Shown piece after piece: positions 27,108 through 34,528 of a stretch of 64,000 nucleotides of DNA. Where the stretch lies: positions 124,001 through 188,000 of the forward strand of contig WGLS01000004.1 in NCBI GenBank assembly GCA_016125455.1, read 5' to 3'. The number at the start of each line of letters is the position of its first letter. Within the stretch, counting starts at the first letter, position 1. The translations under genes were made by a program, and so were the position numbers. The DNA is from Alphaproteobacteria bacterium (GTDB lineage: Bacteria; Pseudomonadota; Alphaproteobacteria; Caulobacterales; Parvularculaceae). Under the pieces are notes generated by a model. It was not told the origin of the DNA and did not search any database. It worked only from the letters and a program-made list of their open reading frames with translations.

Positions 27108-28064
27108 GTGGGCGCGTATGGGCTACAGACTCACATCTGGAACAATCAGTTGAAGTCGCTGCTTTTGCTGGCTGGTTTTCCTGCGCTCCTGGCGATTCTC
27201 CTGTTCGGGCTTGTCATCGGATACGTTGGCATAGCTGAAAGCTTCGACAGCTATGACGAAGCCTGGGCCGTCATTCGACGCATTTATCTCGGCGCACTGC
27301 CATTTGCGGTTCTCGGGGCCCTTGTCTGGTTCCTAATCGCCTTGGCGTTTCATCAGCAGATGATCGCAGCGAGCGTCGGGGCCAAATCCCTTGATCGGCG
27401 CGATGCCCCGGAGCTCTACAACCTTCTGGAAAATCTTTGCATTTCAAGAGGCATTAAGATGCCGAGGCTTTCGATCGTCGAGTCATCGGCGATGAATGCC
27501 TTCGCGAGCGGCGTCAGCGACAAGAATTACGCGATAACGGTCACGCGCGGCCTGCTCGACCGCCTTGATTCAGATGAACTGGAGGCGGTGCTCGCGCACG
27601 AACTTACGCACATTAGAAACCAGGACGTCCGATTACTGATTGTAGCCGTCATCTTTGTAGGCATTTTTTCATTTATCGGTGAGCTCATATTCGAGGGACT
27701 ATTTCGCTCGGGCGTCCGGATTGGCGGACATACGCGATCCCGAAACGGTGACAGCCGCGGCGGCGGACTGTTGATCCTGATTGCGATCGCCATGATCGCG
27801 GTCGCCTACATTCTCGCAATTGTCATCCGCTTCGCGTTGTCGCAGCGAAGGGAGTATCTCGCTGACGCTGGGGCGGTCGATCTGACCCGGCGATCCGACG
27901 CCATGATCCGCGCGCTGGAAAAAATATCGGGTCGCTCCGAAATCGAGGCGCCAGCAGATGTTCGCCAGATGATGGTGGACAACCCGGTGCGGTTTCTCGG
28001 CGTGTTTGCCACCCATCCGCCAATCGAGAAGCGAATTGAAGCGCTCCGCGCCTATGGCGCGTGA
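27108..28064 (+). CDS. M48 family membrane metalloprotease (HtpX-like)
   Basis: A 318-residue zinc protease of the inner membrane. Two N-terminal membrane helices (residues 17-42 and 60-82), the zinc motif HELTH at 164-168, two further helices (residues about 172-200 and 222-245), and the third zinc ligand Glu in RREYLADAGAV. The final ATHPPIEKRIEAL is typical of HtpX-like proteins, which degrade damaged membrane proteins. It begins with GTG 27108. The operon with lemA supports a role in envelope quality control. Confidence 0.9.
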   Translation: MGAYGLQTHIWNNQLKSLLLLAGFPALLAILLFGLVIGYVGIAESFDSYDEAWAVIRRIYLGALPFAVLGALVWFLIALAFHQQMIAASVGAKSLDRRDAPELYNLLENLCISRGIKMPRLSIVESSAMNAFASGVSDKNYAITVTRGLLDRLDSDELEAVLAHELTHIRNQDVRLLIVAVIFVGIFSFIGELIFEGLFRSGVRIGGHTRSRNGDSRGGGLLILIAIAMIAVAYILAIVIRFALSQRREYLADAGAVDLTRRSDAMIRALEKISGRSEIEAPADVRQMMVDNPVRFLGVFATHPPIEKRIEALRAYGA

Positions 28065-28079
28065 CGTTTCATTCAGCGC

Positions 28080-29216
28080 CTAGGCGACCGTGATTCGACC
28101 GGGGCGGCTTGCCAGGAGGCGGCGCGCAAGGAAATCCGACGACGCGTCAATCAGGCCCTCTGAAATGAATGGCGTTTCAGAAAACTGCGCCAGACGGAGC
28201 CCCGCGGCGAACGCGGCTGACAATCCCGCGCCGACGCGTTTCGTCGCATCGAACTTGGTGAGGATAATGCGGCGCACGCCAAAGTCCGCAAACGCGAGCG
28301 CCCAATCTTCGTATTCAATGGCGTCGCCGCTTGCCGGCAGGACGAGAACCGGTTCCGCGTCCGCTGCATCCTGGAAGCTTCTCAGCGCCGCGAGGTCGCC
28401 GGCGTCGAACGGACTGATGCCAGGGGTATCAAAGATTACTGCGCCGGAGGGCTTCTTCGCACGAAGCGTCCTTTCCGCCTCTTGCGGGGTCTCCGCGATA
28501 TAGTAGTCGGCGCCAAGCGTGTCGCCATAGGTCTGCAATTGCTCAATTGCGCCTGCGCGGCCGACGTCAGCGGACATCAGGAACGCGGAGCCTGTACGCT
28601 CAATCGCCAGCGCGGCGAGTTTGGCGCCGCAGGAAGTCTTGCCGGCGCCGGTCGGGCCCACAAGCATTATAGGCGTGCGGCTACCGATCACGTCGATTGG
28701 GGAGAATCCGAATGCGTCGGCCAGGCCAGCTTCCAGTCGGACTAGCGGGTCATCGATACGTGCGCCTCGCGCACCGGCAATCACGGCTGCGGCTAGCGGG
28801 TTGCTGACGCCGTGACTGGAAAGGGCGACGGCGACCGCATCGTCAGGGTCCGTTCGTGCCTCGCGAGGGTCTGATTCCCGCGCCTGACGGCCATCTTTTC
28901 CGTGAGAGAGGCGCGACGACAGCCTCGCAAGGTTATCTTCGCCGAATTTTCGCTCGATTGGCTCGCTCAATCGGGAACCGCTCCGCGTGCGTCGCGCCAC
29001 GGCAAGAGCTCGATCTTCTTCGGCGGGCGAGCGGGCGCGCGCCCCGAAGCTGCCTGGCGCAGGGCCGCGGTATCCCGGTTCTTCGCGATCGGAAGCGGCC
29101 AGTTCTACATCGCCGCTTGGGAGGTCGCGCACCGACAGGACAACAAGTTTGTCGCCAAATGCTCGACGGGCCTTGGCTTCCGCTGCAGCGCGGTCGGACG
29201 CAATGAATTTCATCAT
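28080..29216 (-). CDS. flhF: FlhF-like SRP-type GTPase
   Basis: A 378-residue protein with a short N-terminal B-like domain (AEAKARRAFGDKLVVLSVR), a variable acidic/basic linker (residues about 50-130) and an SRP-family NG domain. The P-loop is GPTGAGKTSCGAKLA, the G3 region reads DTPG where FlhF normally has DTAG, and TKFDATKR is the G4 nucleotide-specificity motif. FlhF sets the position and number of polar flagella. No other flagellar structural gene lies in the window. An alternative is a divergent paralogue. It lies 162 bases downstream of sciP on the same strand and faces the M48 gene. Confidence 0.72.
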   Translation of the reverse strand: MMKFIASDRAAAEAKARRAFGDKLVVLSVRDLPSGDVELAASDREEPGYRGPAPGSFGARARSPAEEDRALAVARRTRSGSRLSEPIERKFGEDNLARLSSRLSHGKDGRQARESDPREARTDPDDAVAVALSSHGVSNPLAAAVIAGARGARIDDPLVRLEAGLADAFGFSPIDVIGSRTPIMLVGPTGAGKTSCGAKLAALAIERTGSAFLMSADVGRAGAIEQLQTYGDTLGADYYIAETPQEAERTLRAKKPSGAVIFDTPGISPFDAGDLAALRSFQDAADAEPVLVLPASGDAIEYEDWALAFADFGVRRIILTKFDATKRVGAGLSAAFAAGLRLAQFSETPFISEGLIDASSDFLARRLLASRPGRITVA

Positions 29217-29378
29217 GAACGCAAGACAACCCTAAGACACGCCCAAAGTATACGTGCCTTGGGATATCAGCGCCACGGTCCCGCTGTCTGGAGTGGACGA
29301 AATTCCCGCCCTACGCGAAATTGGTGCGTTTTTGAGGTTGGGCGTGCGGTCGACGACGAGCGCTAGGGCGCCAAGCGC

Positions 29379-29669
29379 CTATCTGTACTGCTGCACACGG
29401 GTCGCCCGAAGGCCGGGAAGGCCGTATTGGTCGATGGCCTTCTGCCAACTGATGAATTCCTCCATCGTCAGCTGATAGCGCTCGCAGGCTTCTTCCAGCG
29501 AGAGCAGCCCGCCGCGCACTGCCGACACGACTTCCGCCTTGCGACGAATGACCCAACGTTTGGTGGAAACCGGCGGGAGGTCGGCCAGCGTCAACGGCAT
29601 GCCGTCCGGGCCGATCACGTACGGCTCGGCGTTTTTCCTCTTATCAACCTTCTCGGCGACACTGCTCAT
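29379..29669 (-). CDS. sciP: CtrA inhibitor SciP (DUF1153)
   Basis: A 96-residue helix-turn-helix protein that binds CtrA and blocks its activation of target promoters, restricting expression to part of the cell cycle. The family core is nearly invariant and present here: PYVIGPDGMPLTLADLPP, STKRWVIRRKAEVV, AVRGGLLSLEEACERY and GLPGLRATRVQQYR. ATG 29669 is chosen over a GTG six codons upstream because the family core begins shortly after it. This gene is the strongest taxonomic marker in the window, since SciP is confined to alphaproteobacteria with CtrA. Confidence 0.95.
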   Translation of the reverse strand: MSSVAEKVDKRKNAEPYVIGPDGMPLTLADLPPVSTKRWVIRRKAEVVSAVRGGLLSLEEACERYQLTMEEFISWQKAIDQYGLPGLRATRVQQYR

Positions 29670-29972
29670 GGCGACGCTATCCCTCACTGGTACGCAACTA
29701 GCCTCGGGAACAATAGGTCGGCGCCTTTTAAGATTGGGTTCAGCGGCTTGGTAAACTCGTTTATAACCCTTTGGAAAGGCTGCATTATTGCTGAACTATA
29801 ACCAATTTGGATTGTATTGGGCCGCCGCCAGAAAGGTCTGGTTCGTTGATCGCCCCGCCGGGGCAATGAACTGCGTTAGAAGCCTGCAGATCTGGGCGCG
29901 ACCGACAGAAAAAGCGGCGTCGGGCAATTGCCGGCGCTAGCGTCTCTGACGTCAGGCGCCTAAATCACGCGT
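29670..29972. other. Divergent intergenic region sciP / mnmA
   Basis: About 300 bases without a gene. It is locally AT-rich at 29750-29820 (TTTATAACC and CTATAACCAA), which fits promoters for the divergent sciP and mnmA. A CtrA-box-like sequence at 29728-29742 is listed separately. I see no RNA gene. Confidence 0.5.
29728..29742 (-). promoter_or_regulatory. CtrA-box-like site upstream of sciP
   Basis: TTAA-N7-TTCA matches the CtrA consensus TTAA-N7-TTAA at seven of eight positions. It lies about 60 bases upstream of the sciP start. sciP is a known CtrA-regulated gene in Caulobacter, so a site here is expected; the match is imperfect and single. Confidence 0.35.
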
Positions 29973-31169
29973 ATGTCGATCGACGATAACAGCCAATCAA
30001 GCGCCGAACTGGCCGCAAAACTAGATCTTGGCGCGCCCAAGGGCTCGCGGATCGTCGTCGCAATGTCAGGCGGCGTCGATTCCTCCGTTACCGCCGCGAT
30101 CGTCAAAGCGGCGGGCTATGACGTAGTTGGCGTCACGTTGCAGCTCTACGACCACGGCGAAGCGGTCCAGCGCAAAGGCGCGTGTTGCGCCGGCCAGGAT
30201 ATCCAGGACGCGCGAAACGTCGCCGATCGGCTCGGCATTCCGCATTATGTGCTGGACTATGAGGACCGGTTTTCGAGTCAGGTCATTGATGACTTTGCGG
30301 ACACTTATCTCGCCGGCGCGACGCCTATCCCGTGCGTGCGATGCAATGAGCGGGTAAAGTTTCGCGACCTGTTGTCGACGGCGCGCCAGCTTGGCGGCGT
30401 CGCGTTGGCCACCGGGCACTATATCAGACGGATAGAAGGACCGTATGGCCCGGAGCTTCACCGAGCGGCCGACGCCGGCAAGGATCAGAGCTATTTTCTA
30501 TTCGCAACGACCCGCGAGCAGCTCGACTACCTCCGGTTTCCGCTTGGCGACCTGCCAAAGGCGGCGACACGCGCCATCGCGGAAGAGCTGGGCCTTGGCG
30601 TTGCGGACAAGCCGGACAGCCAGGACATTTGCTTTGTGCCGAACGGCGACTACGCCAGTGTCGTCCAGCGGCTCCGTCCCGAAGCGTCCGCGCCTGGCGA
30701 CATTGTTACGGTCGATGGCGAATTGCTCGGACGGCACCCAGGCATTGTCCACTATACGGTCGGACAACGGCGGGGTCTCGGCGTGGCGACAGGTGAGCCG
30801 CTCTATGTCGTTCGCCTTGATGCAGAACGCCGCGAAGTCGTCGTGGGGCCTCGTGAAGCTCTGCTTGTGTCCAGAATTTACCTCAAGGACATCGCGTGGA
30901 TCGGCGAAGACTCAATCGTTCAAGCGGCCAAAGCCGGTCGCGAGATCTGCGTCAAGGTGCGCTCGACACGTCCGCCGGCGGCTGCGCGCCTGATTTATGT
31001 GGACAGGCCGTCCCGCGGCGCAGCCGCTGTCGCCGTTGAACTGAAGCAGCCTGAGGAAGGCGTTTCGCCAGGCCAGGCGTGCGTATTCTACGATGGCGAC
31101 ATGCAGTCGCGCGTTCTTGGCGGCGGCTGGATTGCAGGGACCGAGTCGGCCTTAGTCGAAGCCTGTTAG
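29973..31169 (+). CDS. mnmA: tRNA-specific 2-thiouridylase MnmA
   Basis: Adds sulfur at U34 of tRNAs for Lys, Glu and Gln; cytosolic, 398 residues. PP-loop ATP motif SGGVDSS at residues 32-38. The first catalytic Cys lies in [13 protein letters not shown] and the second in [15 protein letters not shown] and the tRNA-binding C-terminal domain with GQRRGLGV are present. It begins a run of same-strand genes (YkgJ-like protein, flavoprotein), 23 bases before the next start. Confidence 0.96.
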   Translation: MSIDDNSQSSAELAAKLDLGAPKGSRIVVAMSGGVDSSVTAAIVKAAGYDVVGVTLQLYDHGEAVQRKGACCAGQDIQDARNVADRLGIPHYVLDYEDRFSSQVIDDFADTYLAGATPIPCVRCNERVKFRDLLSTARQLGGVALATGHYIRRIEGPYGPELHRAADAGKDQSYFLFATTREQLDYLRFPLGDLPKAATRAIAEELGLGVADKPDSQDICFVPNGDYASVVQRLRPEASAPGDIVTVDGELLGRHPGIVHYTVGQRRGLGVATGEPLYVVRLDAERREVVVGPREALLVSRIYLKDIAWIGEDSIVQAAKAGREICVKVRSTRPPAAARLIYVDRPSRGAAAVAVELKQPEEGVSPGQACVFYDGDMQSRVLGGGWIAGTESALVEAC

Positions 31170-31192
31170 TCGTTCGGCGAAGGAAATCCTTA

Positions 31193-31561
31193 ATGGCCCG
31201 GAAACACTACGATTGCCTGAAATGCGTCGCCTACTGCTGTTCATATGCTCATATTCCAGTTGAGAAAACCGACCTGAAGCGTCTCGCCAAGCATTTTGAC
31301 GTCTCGATTGACAAGGCTGAGAAGAGATTCACGAAGCGCGGCGACAAGGACACGCCACGCGTTCTGAAGCATACGGAGGATGAGCATTTCGTGTCCTCGT
31401 GCATGTTCTTGGACAAGGAGACCAGGAATTGCACGATCTATGATGCTCGCCCGAAAATTTGTCGTGATTTCCCGACGCAAGCTCGATGCGGGTACTACGA
31501 GTTCCTGAAGTTCGAGCGCGAAGTGCAGGATGATCCGGAATGGGTCGCGACAACAAACTAG
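31193..31561 (+). CDS. YkgJ family cysteine-cluster protein
   Basis: A 122-residue protein whose Cys pattern suggests a zinc or iron-sulfur ligand set: CLKCVAYCC at residues 8-16, SSCMFL, NCTIYDARPKICRDFP and ARCGYYEF. This is the YkgJ/UPF0153 type, whose members are thought to bind metal; some act as oxidases or in protein maturation, but no role is settled. ATG 31193 follows GAAGGAAA by about 8 bases. It lies between mnmA and a flavin-dependent oxidoreductase, and the spacing of about 22 bases on each side suggests one operon. Confidence 0.85.
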   Translation: MARKHYDCLKCVAYCCSYAHIPVEKTDLKRLAKHFDVSIDKAEKRFTKRGDKDTPRVLKHTEDEHFVSSCMFLDKETRNCTIYDARPKICRDFPTQARCGYYEFLKFEREVQDDPEWVATTN

Positions 31562-31583
31562 CTTTGGACAGACAAGGCTTGGC

Positions 31584-32699
31584 ATGAGCGATAAAGTCGA
31601 TGTCGCCGTCATTGGGGCCGGCGTGATCGGTCTTGCTGTGGCGAGAGCGATCGCGAGGGCCGGTCGTGAGGTCATCCTGCTGGAGCGGGAGGGTACTTTC
31701 GGGACGGTGACGTCATCGCGAAATTCCGAAGTCATTCATGCCGGCATCTATTATCGGCCGGGCGGATTGCGCGCCCGGTTCTGTCATCCAGGCAAAATCA
31801 AGCTCTATGAGTTTTGCCGTTCGCACGGCGTCGGTCATCTCAACTGTGAAAAGCTGATTGTCGCCCATGACGACGTTGGCGTCGCCAAGCTCAAGTCAAT
31901 CATCCAGACAGCCCGGGCCAATGGCGTCGAAGATCTCGAATTGATCGACGGTCGAGCCGCCGCGGCGCTTGAGCCCGGACTATCCGCCTACGCAGCAATT
32001 CGTTCGCCATCGACCGGGATTGTCGACAGTCACGGGCTTATGCTGGCCTTGCTCGGGGATTTTGAGGATGCCGGCGGCATGTTCGCCCGGGCCGCGCCGG
32101 TCGAGGCGGGCGAGGATCTTGGTTCAGCATTGCGTATCGAAGTCGGCGGCGACGCGCCGATGACGCTCGAATGTTCCCTCGTCGTGAATTGCGCAGGGCT
32201 ATATGCCGATCAAGTGGCGCGCGCGATTTCAGGCCTCGATCCCGCTTTCATTCCGGTGCAGCGGCCGGCAAAAGGGCAATACTTCGTGTATGCAGGAAAA
32301 GCTCCATTTTCGCGGCTGATATATCCCTTGCACATGCCTGACAGCCAGGGCGTCCACTATACGCGGGATCTTGGCGGGCAAGCGCGGCTGGGGCCGGATA
32401 TCTCCTGGGACGCGCCGCTTGGGGACTACGAAGTTGACGAACGAAGACGGGAGCAATTCGCGTCGGAGTGCCGTAAGTTCTGGCCCGATCTTGACGCCAA
32501 CAAGCTGACGCCGGGCTACGCTGGCCAACGGCCAAAGACGACCGGCCCCGGTGAAGAAGGCGACTTCTACATCGTCGGGCCGTCAGTTCAAGGCTCGCCC
32601 GCGTATATTGGTCTCTACGGCATGGAATCGCCGGGCCTGACATCCTGTCTCGAGGTTGCCGACCATGTGACTGCAATCATTGCGGGCAGCGGTGCCTGA
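31584..32699 (+). CDS. FAD-dependent oxidoreductase, L-2-hydroxyglutarate oxidase-like
   Basis: A DAO-superfamily flavoprotein of 371 residues. Dinucleotide fold VAVIGAGVIGLAVARAIARAG at residues 6-26. The segment SSRNSEVIHAGIYYRPG is typical of L-2-hydroxyglutarate dehydrogenase/oxidase (LhgO), as are RPAKGQYFVY and YGMESPGLTSC at the C-terminus. The likely reaction is oxidation of L-2-hydroxyglutarate to 2-oxoglutarate with electrons passed to the quinone pool, a metabolite-repair function. ATG 31584 is preferred to upstream frame starts that overlap the preceding gene. Confidence 0.87.
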   Translation: MSDKVDVAVIGAGVIGLAVARAIARAGREVILLEREGTFGTVTSSRNSEVIHAGIYYRPGGLRARFCHPGKIKLYEFCRSHGVGHLNCEKLIVAHDDVGVAKLKSIIQTARANGVEDLELIDGRAAAALEPGLSAYAAIRSPSTGIVDSHGLMLALLGDFEDAGGMFARAAPVEAGEDLGSALRIEVGGDAPMTLECSLVVNCAGLYADQVARAISGLDPAFIPVQRPAKGQYFVYAGKAPFSRLIYPLHMPDSQGVHYTRDLGGQARLGPDISWDAPLGDYEVDERRREQFASECRKFWPDLDANKLTPGYAGQRPKTTGPGEEGDFYIVGPSVQGSPAYIGLYGMESPGLTSCLEVADHVTAIIAGSGA

Positions 32700-32809
32700 T
32701 TTCGCGATCGACTGCCCGGAAAAGGCGGCAAGGCGACGGTAGCAGCCGCTTGTCCCGGATTGCCGGCCCCCATACATTTTGTTTCGTAGTCAACGGGGAC
32801 GGGCGAGAC

Positions 32810-33913
32810 ATGACGATTGCAACGGATTTTGGCGATGTGCGTCGTGGCCCGGCGCGCGGGCCAGCTGGTGAAGAGGAGCTGCGATTCATTCGCAACTTCC
32901 ACGACGTCTTTCTGAGCATTGGCCTCGCTCTCTTCGCTGTCGGGCTCGGAATTGTAACCACTCTGATTGTCTTCGAAGGCGCCGACTTAGATGGCGTCGA
33001 GGCGGTCCGCGAAGCCGGATGGACGCTCGCCGGGGCGGCCTATCTGGACGCCGCGGTCATGTGGCTTCTCGCCGAGTTCTTCGCCCGGGGTCGACGCCTG
33101 TTCCTTCCGGCGATCGTCATCCTGCTCGCGTTCACATGGTTCTTCATCGTTGGTACGGCCGCCAGCTACGTGCTTTTCTTCAGCGAGGAGATTGGGGAAG
33201 CCGAAGACGCCCTGCGGCAGCTAAAGGCGATGCCGTGGACAGTAGGCGTTGCGACGACCGTCGCTATCCTTGCCTATTACCTTCGGATGAAGCTCCCTTT
33301 TGCGATGGGGCTTGCCGGCGTGTCGATCGCCGCGACTGGGACGTTCGCCGTCGGTTATCTTGCCCCTGATCTGCTCGTGTCGGCGGCGACCGCATTTCAG
33401 TTCGCGGCCGGATTGTTTCTTTTTCTCCTTGGCGTCGCGTTTGACGCTCGCGACCCCGCGCGAAGGACCCGGTACTCAGACAACGCCTTCTGGCTTCACT
33501 TTTTTGCAGCGCCGCTGATTTTCTCATCCGTGATGACGTTCGTGGGCGGCGGCGTATTGCCCCTTACTCAAGATGCGACCAGCGGTGTCGGTGCGCCCGC
33601 GGCTGCGATCATCTCGCTCGTCGTCGTGATCGCCTTTGCAATTGTGTCGCTCCTGATCAATCGCAGGGCGCTGCTCGTCGCTGGATTGCTCTCTGCGGCG
33701 GTGGCGATCGCAATCCTCATCCGGGAGGTCGGCATGTCCGGCGCGTGGACCGGGGCGGTGACCCTGTTGACGCTCGGCGGAGCGATGGTGCTTCTCGGCG
33801 CTGGCTGGCATGCGGTCCGGCGCATCCTTGTCGCGCCCTTCCCGAAAACCGGTCTGATCGCGCGAATCATTCCGCCTGAACCAGAGCCGGGCGAGGGGCT
33901 GAACGACGAGTAG
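32810..33913 (+). CDS. Polytopic inner-membrane protein, function unknown
   Basis: A 367-residue protein with about ten hydrophobic spans and a charged, soluble N-terminal 30 residues (RRGPARGPAGEEELRFIRNFHD). I do not recognise it with confidence; the pattern of paired helices is reminiscent of DUF2157/DUF4401-type proteins, but no diagnostic motif can be cited. ATG 32810 is chosen over 32750. It stands alone before the tRNA gene. Confidence 0.7.
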   Translation: MTIATDFGDVRRGPARGPAGEEELRFIRNFHDVFLSIGLALFAVGLGIVTTLIVFEGADLDGVEAVREAGWTLAGAAYLDAAVMWLLAEFFARGRRLFLPAIVILLAFTWFFIVGTAASYVLFFSEEIGEAEDALRQLKAMPWTVGVATTVAILAYYLRMKLPFAMGLAGVSIAATGTFAVGYLAPDLLVSAATAFQFAAGLFLFLLGVAFDARDPARRTRYSDNAFWLHFFAAPLIFSSVMTFVGGGVLPLTQDATSGVGAPAAAIISLVVVIAFAIVSLLINRRALLVAGLLSAAVAIAILIREVGMSGAWTGAVTLLTLGGAMVLLGAGWHAVRRILVAPFPKTGLIARIIPPEPEPGEGLNDE

Positions 33914-34000
33914 TCTGCGTCGACGCGCGACGGCGCGTTCGTCGATCGAAACGCTTGTTTCTCACGAACGCCGCAAGTATATGCACGCCTTCGCCGAAAC

Positions 34001-34077
34001 GGCGGGGTAGCTCAGTTGGTGAGAGCGCCGGATTCATAACCCGGAGGTCGGCGGTTCAAGCCCGCCCCCCGCTACCA
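34001..34077 (+). tRNA. tRNA-Met (anticodon CAT)
   Basis: A 77-base cloverleaf with encoded CCA. The acceptor stem GGCGGGG pairs with CCCCGCT (one G-T pair), the D arm is GCTC...GAGC, and the T arm is GGCGG-TTCAAGC-CCGCC. The anticodon loop TTCATAA carries CAT. The anticodon stem lacks the three consecutive G-C pairs of the initiator, and position 1-72 is paired, so this is the elongator Met tRNA or the Ile tRNA that is modified to lysidine; the A31-C39 mismatch is unusual. Ile versus Met cannot be decided by eye. Confidence 0.93.
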
Positions 34078-34528
34078 TTAGTCTGATTGCAATCGCTTAC
34101 GCCCGGTCGCCCGACCTCGGGGGGAACGCACTGAGCGTTGTTCTTCCGCTGGTGCCGGCAGGTCGAGCCGTTCCGTAGCCATGTTGGTGACACGAATGGC
34201 GTTGCAGTCATCTATCTTGCGCTCGCGGCGGCGACTGCGACGTTGCGCAAAAGACCCATCCCGGTGAGATTCGAGCCGTGCATAGGTCACGTCAGGCCAA
34301 TGGTTCCGGCCGCAAAACGCAATTGAATCCGGCGCATGACCGAATTTGCATTGCCGCTCGCTTGATCCGGACGCACCGTCGAACCGCTCACGGCGGCTTT
34401 GTCACATTACTGAATCAAATCGTTCAACAGCCTGTCACGTTTGGGGCCTAGGCGCGTGGTCACATGGCGGGGGCAGAAACTCCGCCGAGTGTTCATTCAT
34501 GCGCCAACCACTCCGCGGGGGTCACGAC
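34078..34528. other. Intergenic region between tRNA-Met and the lipoprotein gene
   Basis: About 450 bases. A 70-codon minus-strand open frame (34078-34290, GTG start) has no recognisable motif or ribosome binding site and I do not call it. The last 150 bases probably hold the promoter and leader of the lipoprotein gene. No integrase remnant or direct repeat of the tRNA 3' end is visible. Confidence 0.4.

Noticed and set aside
34078-34290. Small minus-strand gene of 70 codons next to the tRNA, or a tRNA-linked integration site
   Set aside because: GTG start without ribosome binding site, no known family, no integrase and no duplicated tRNA end.
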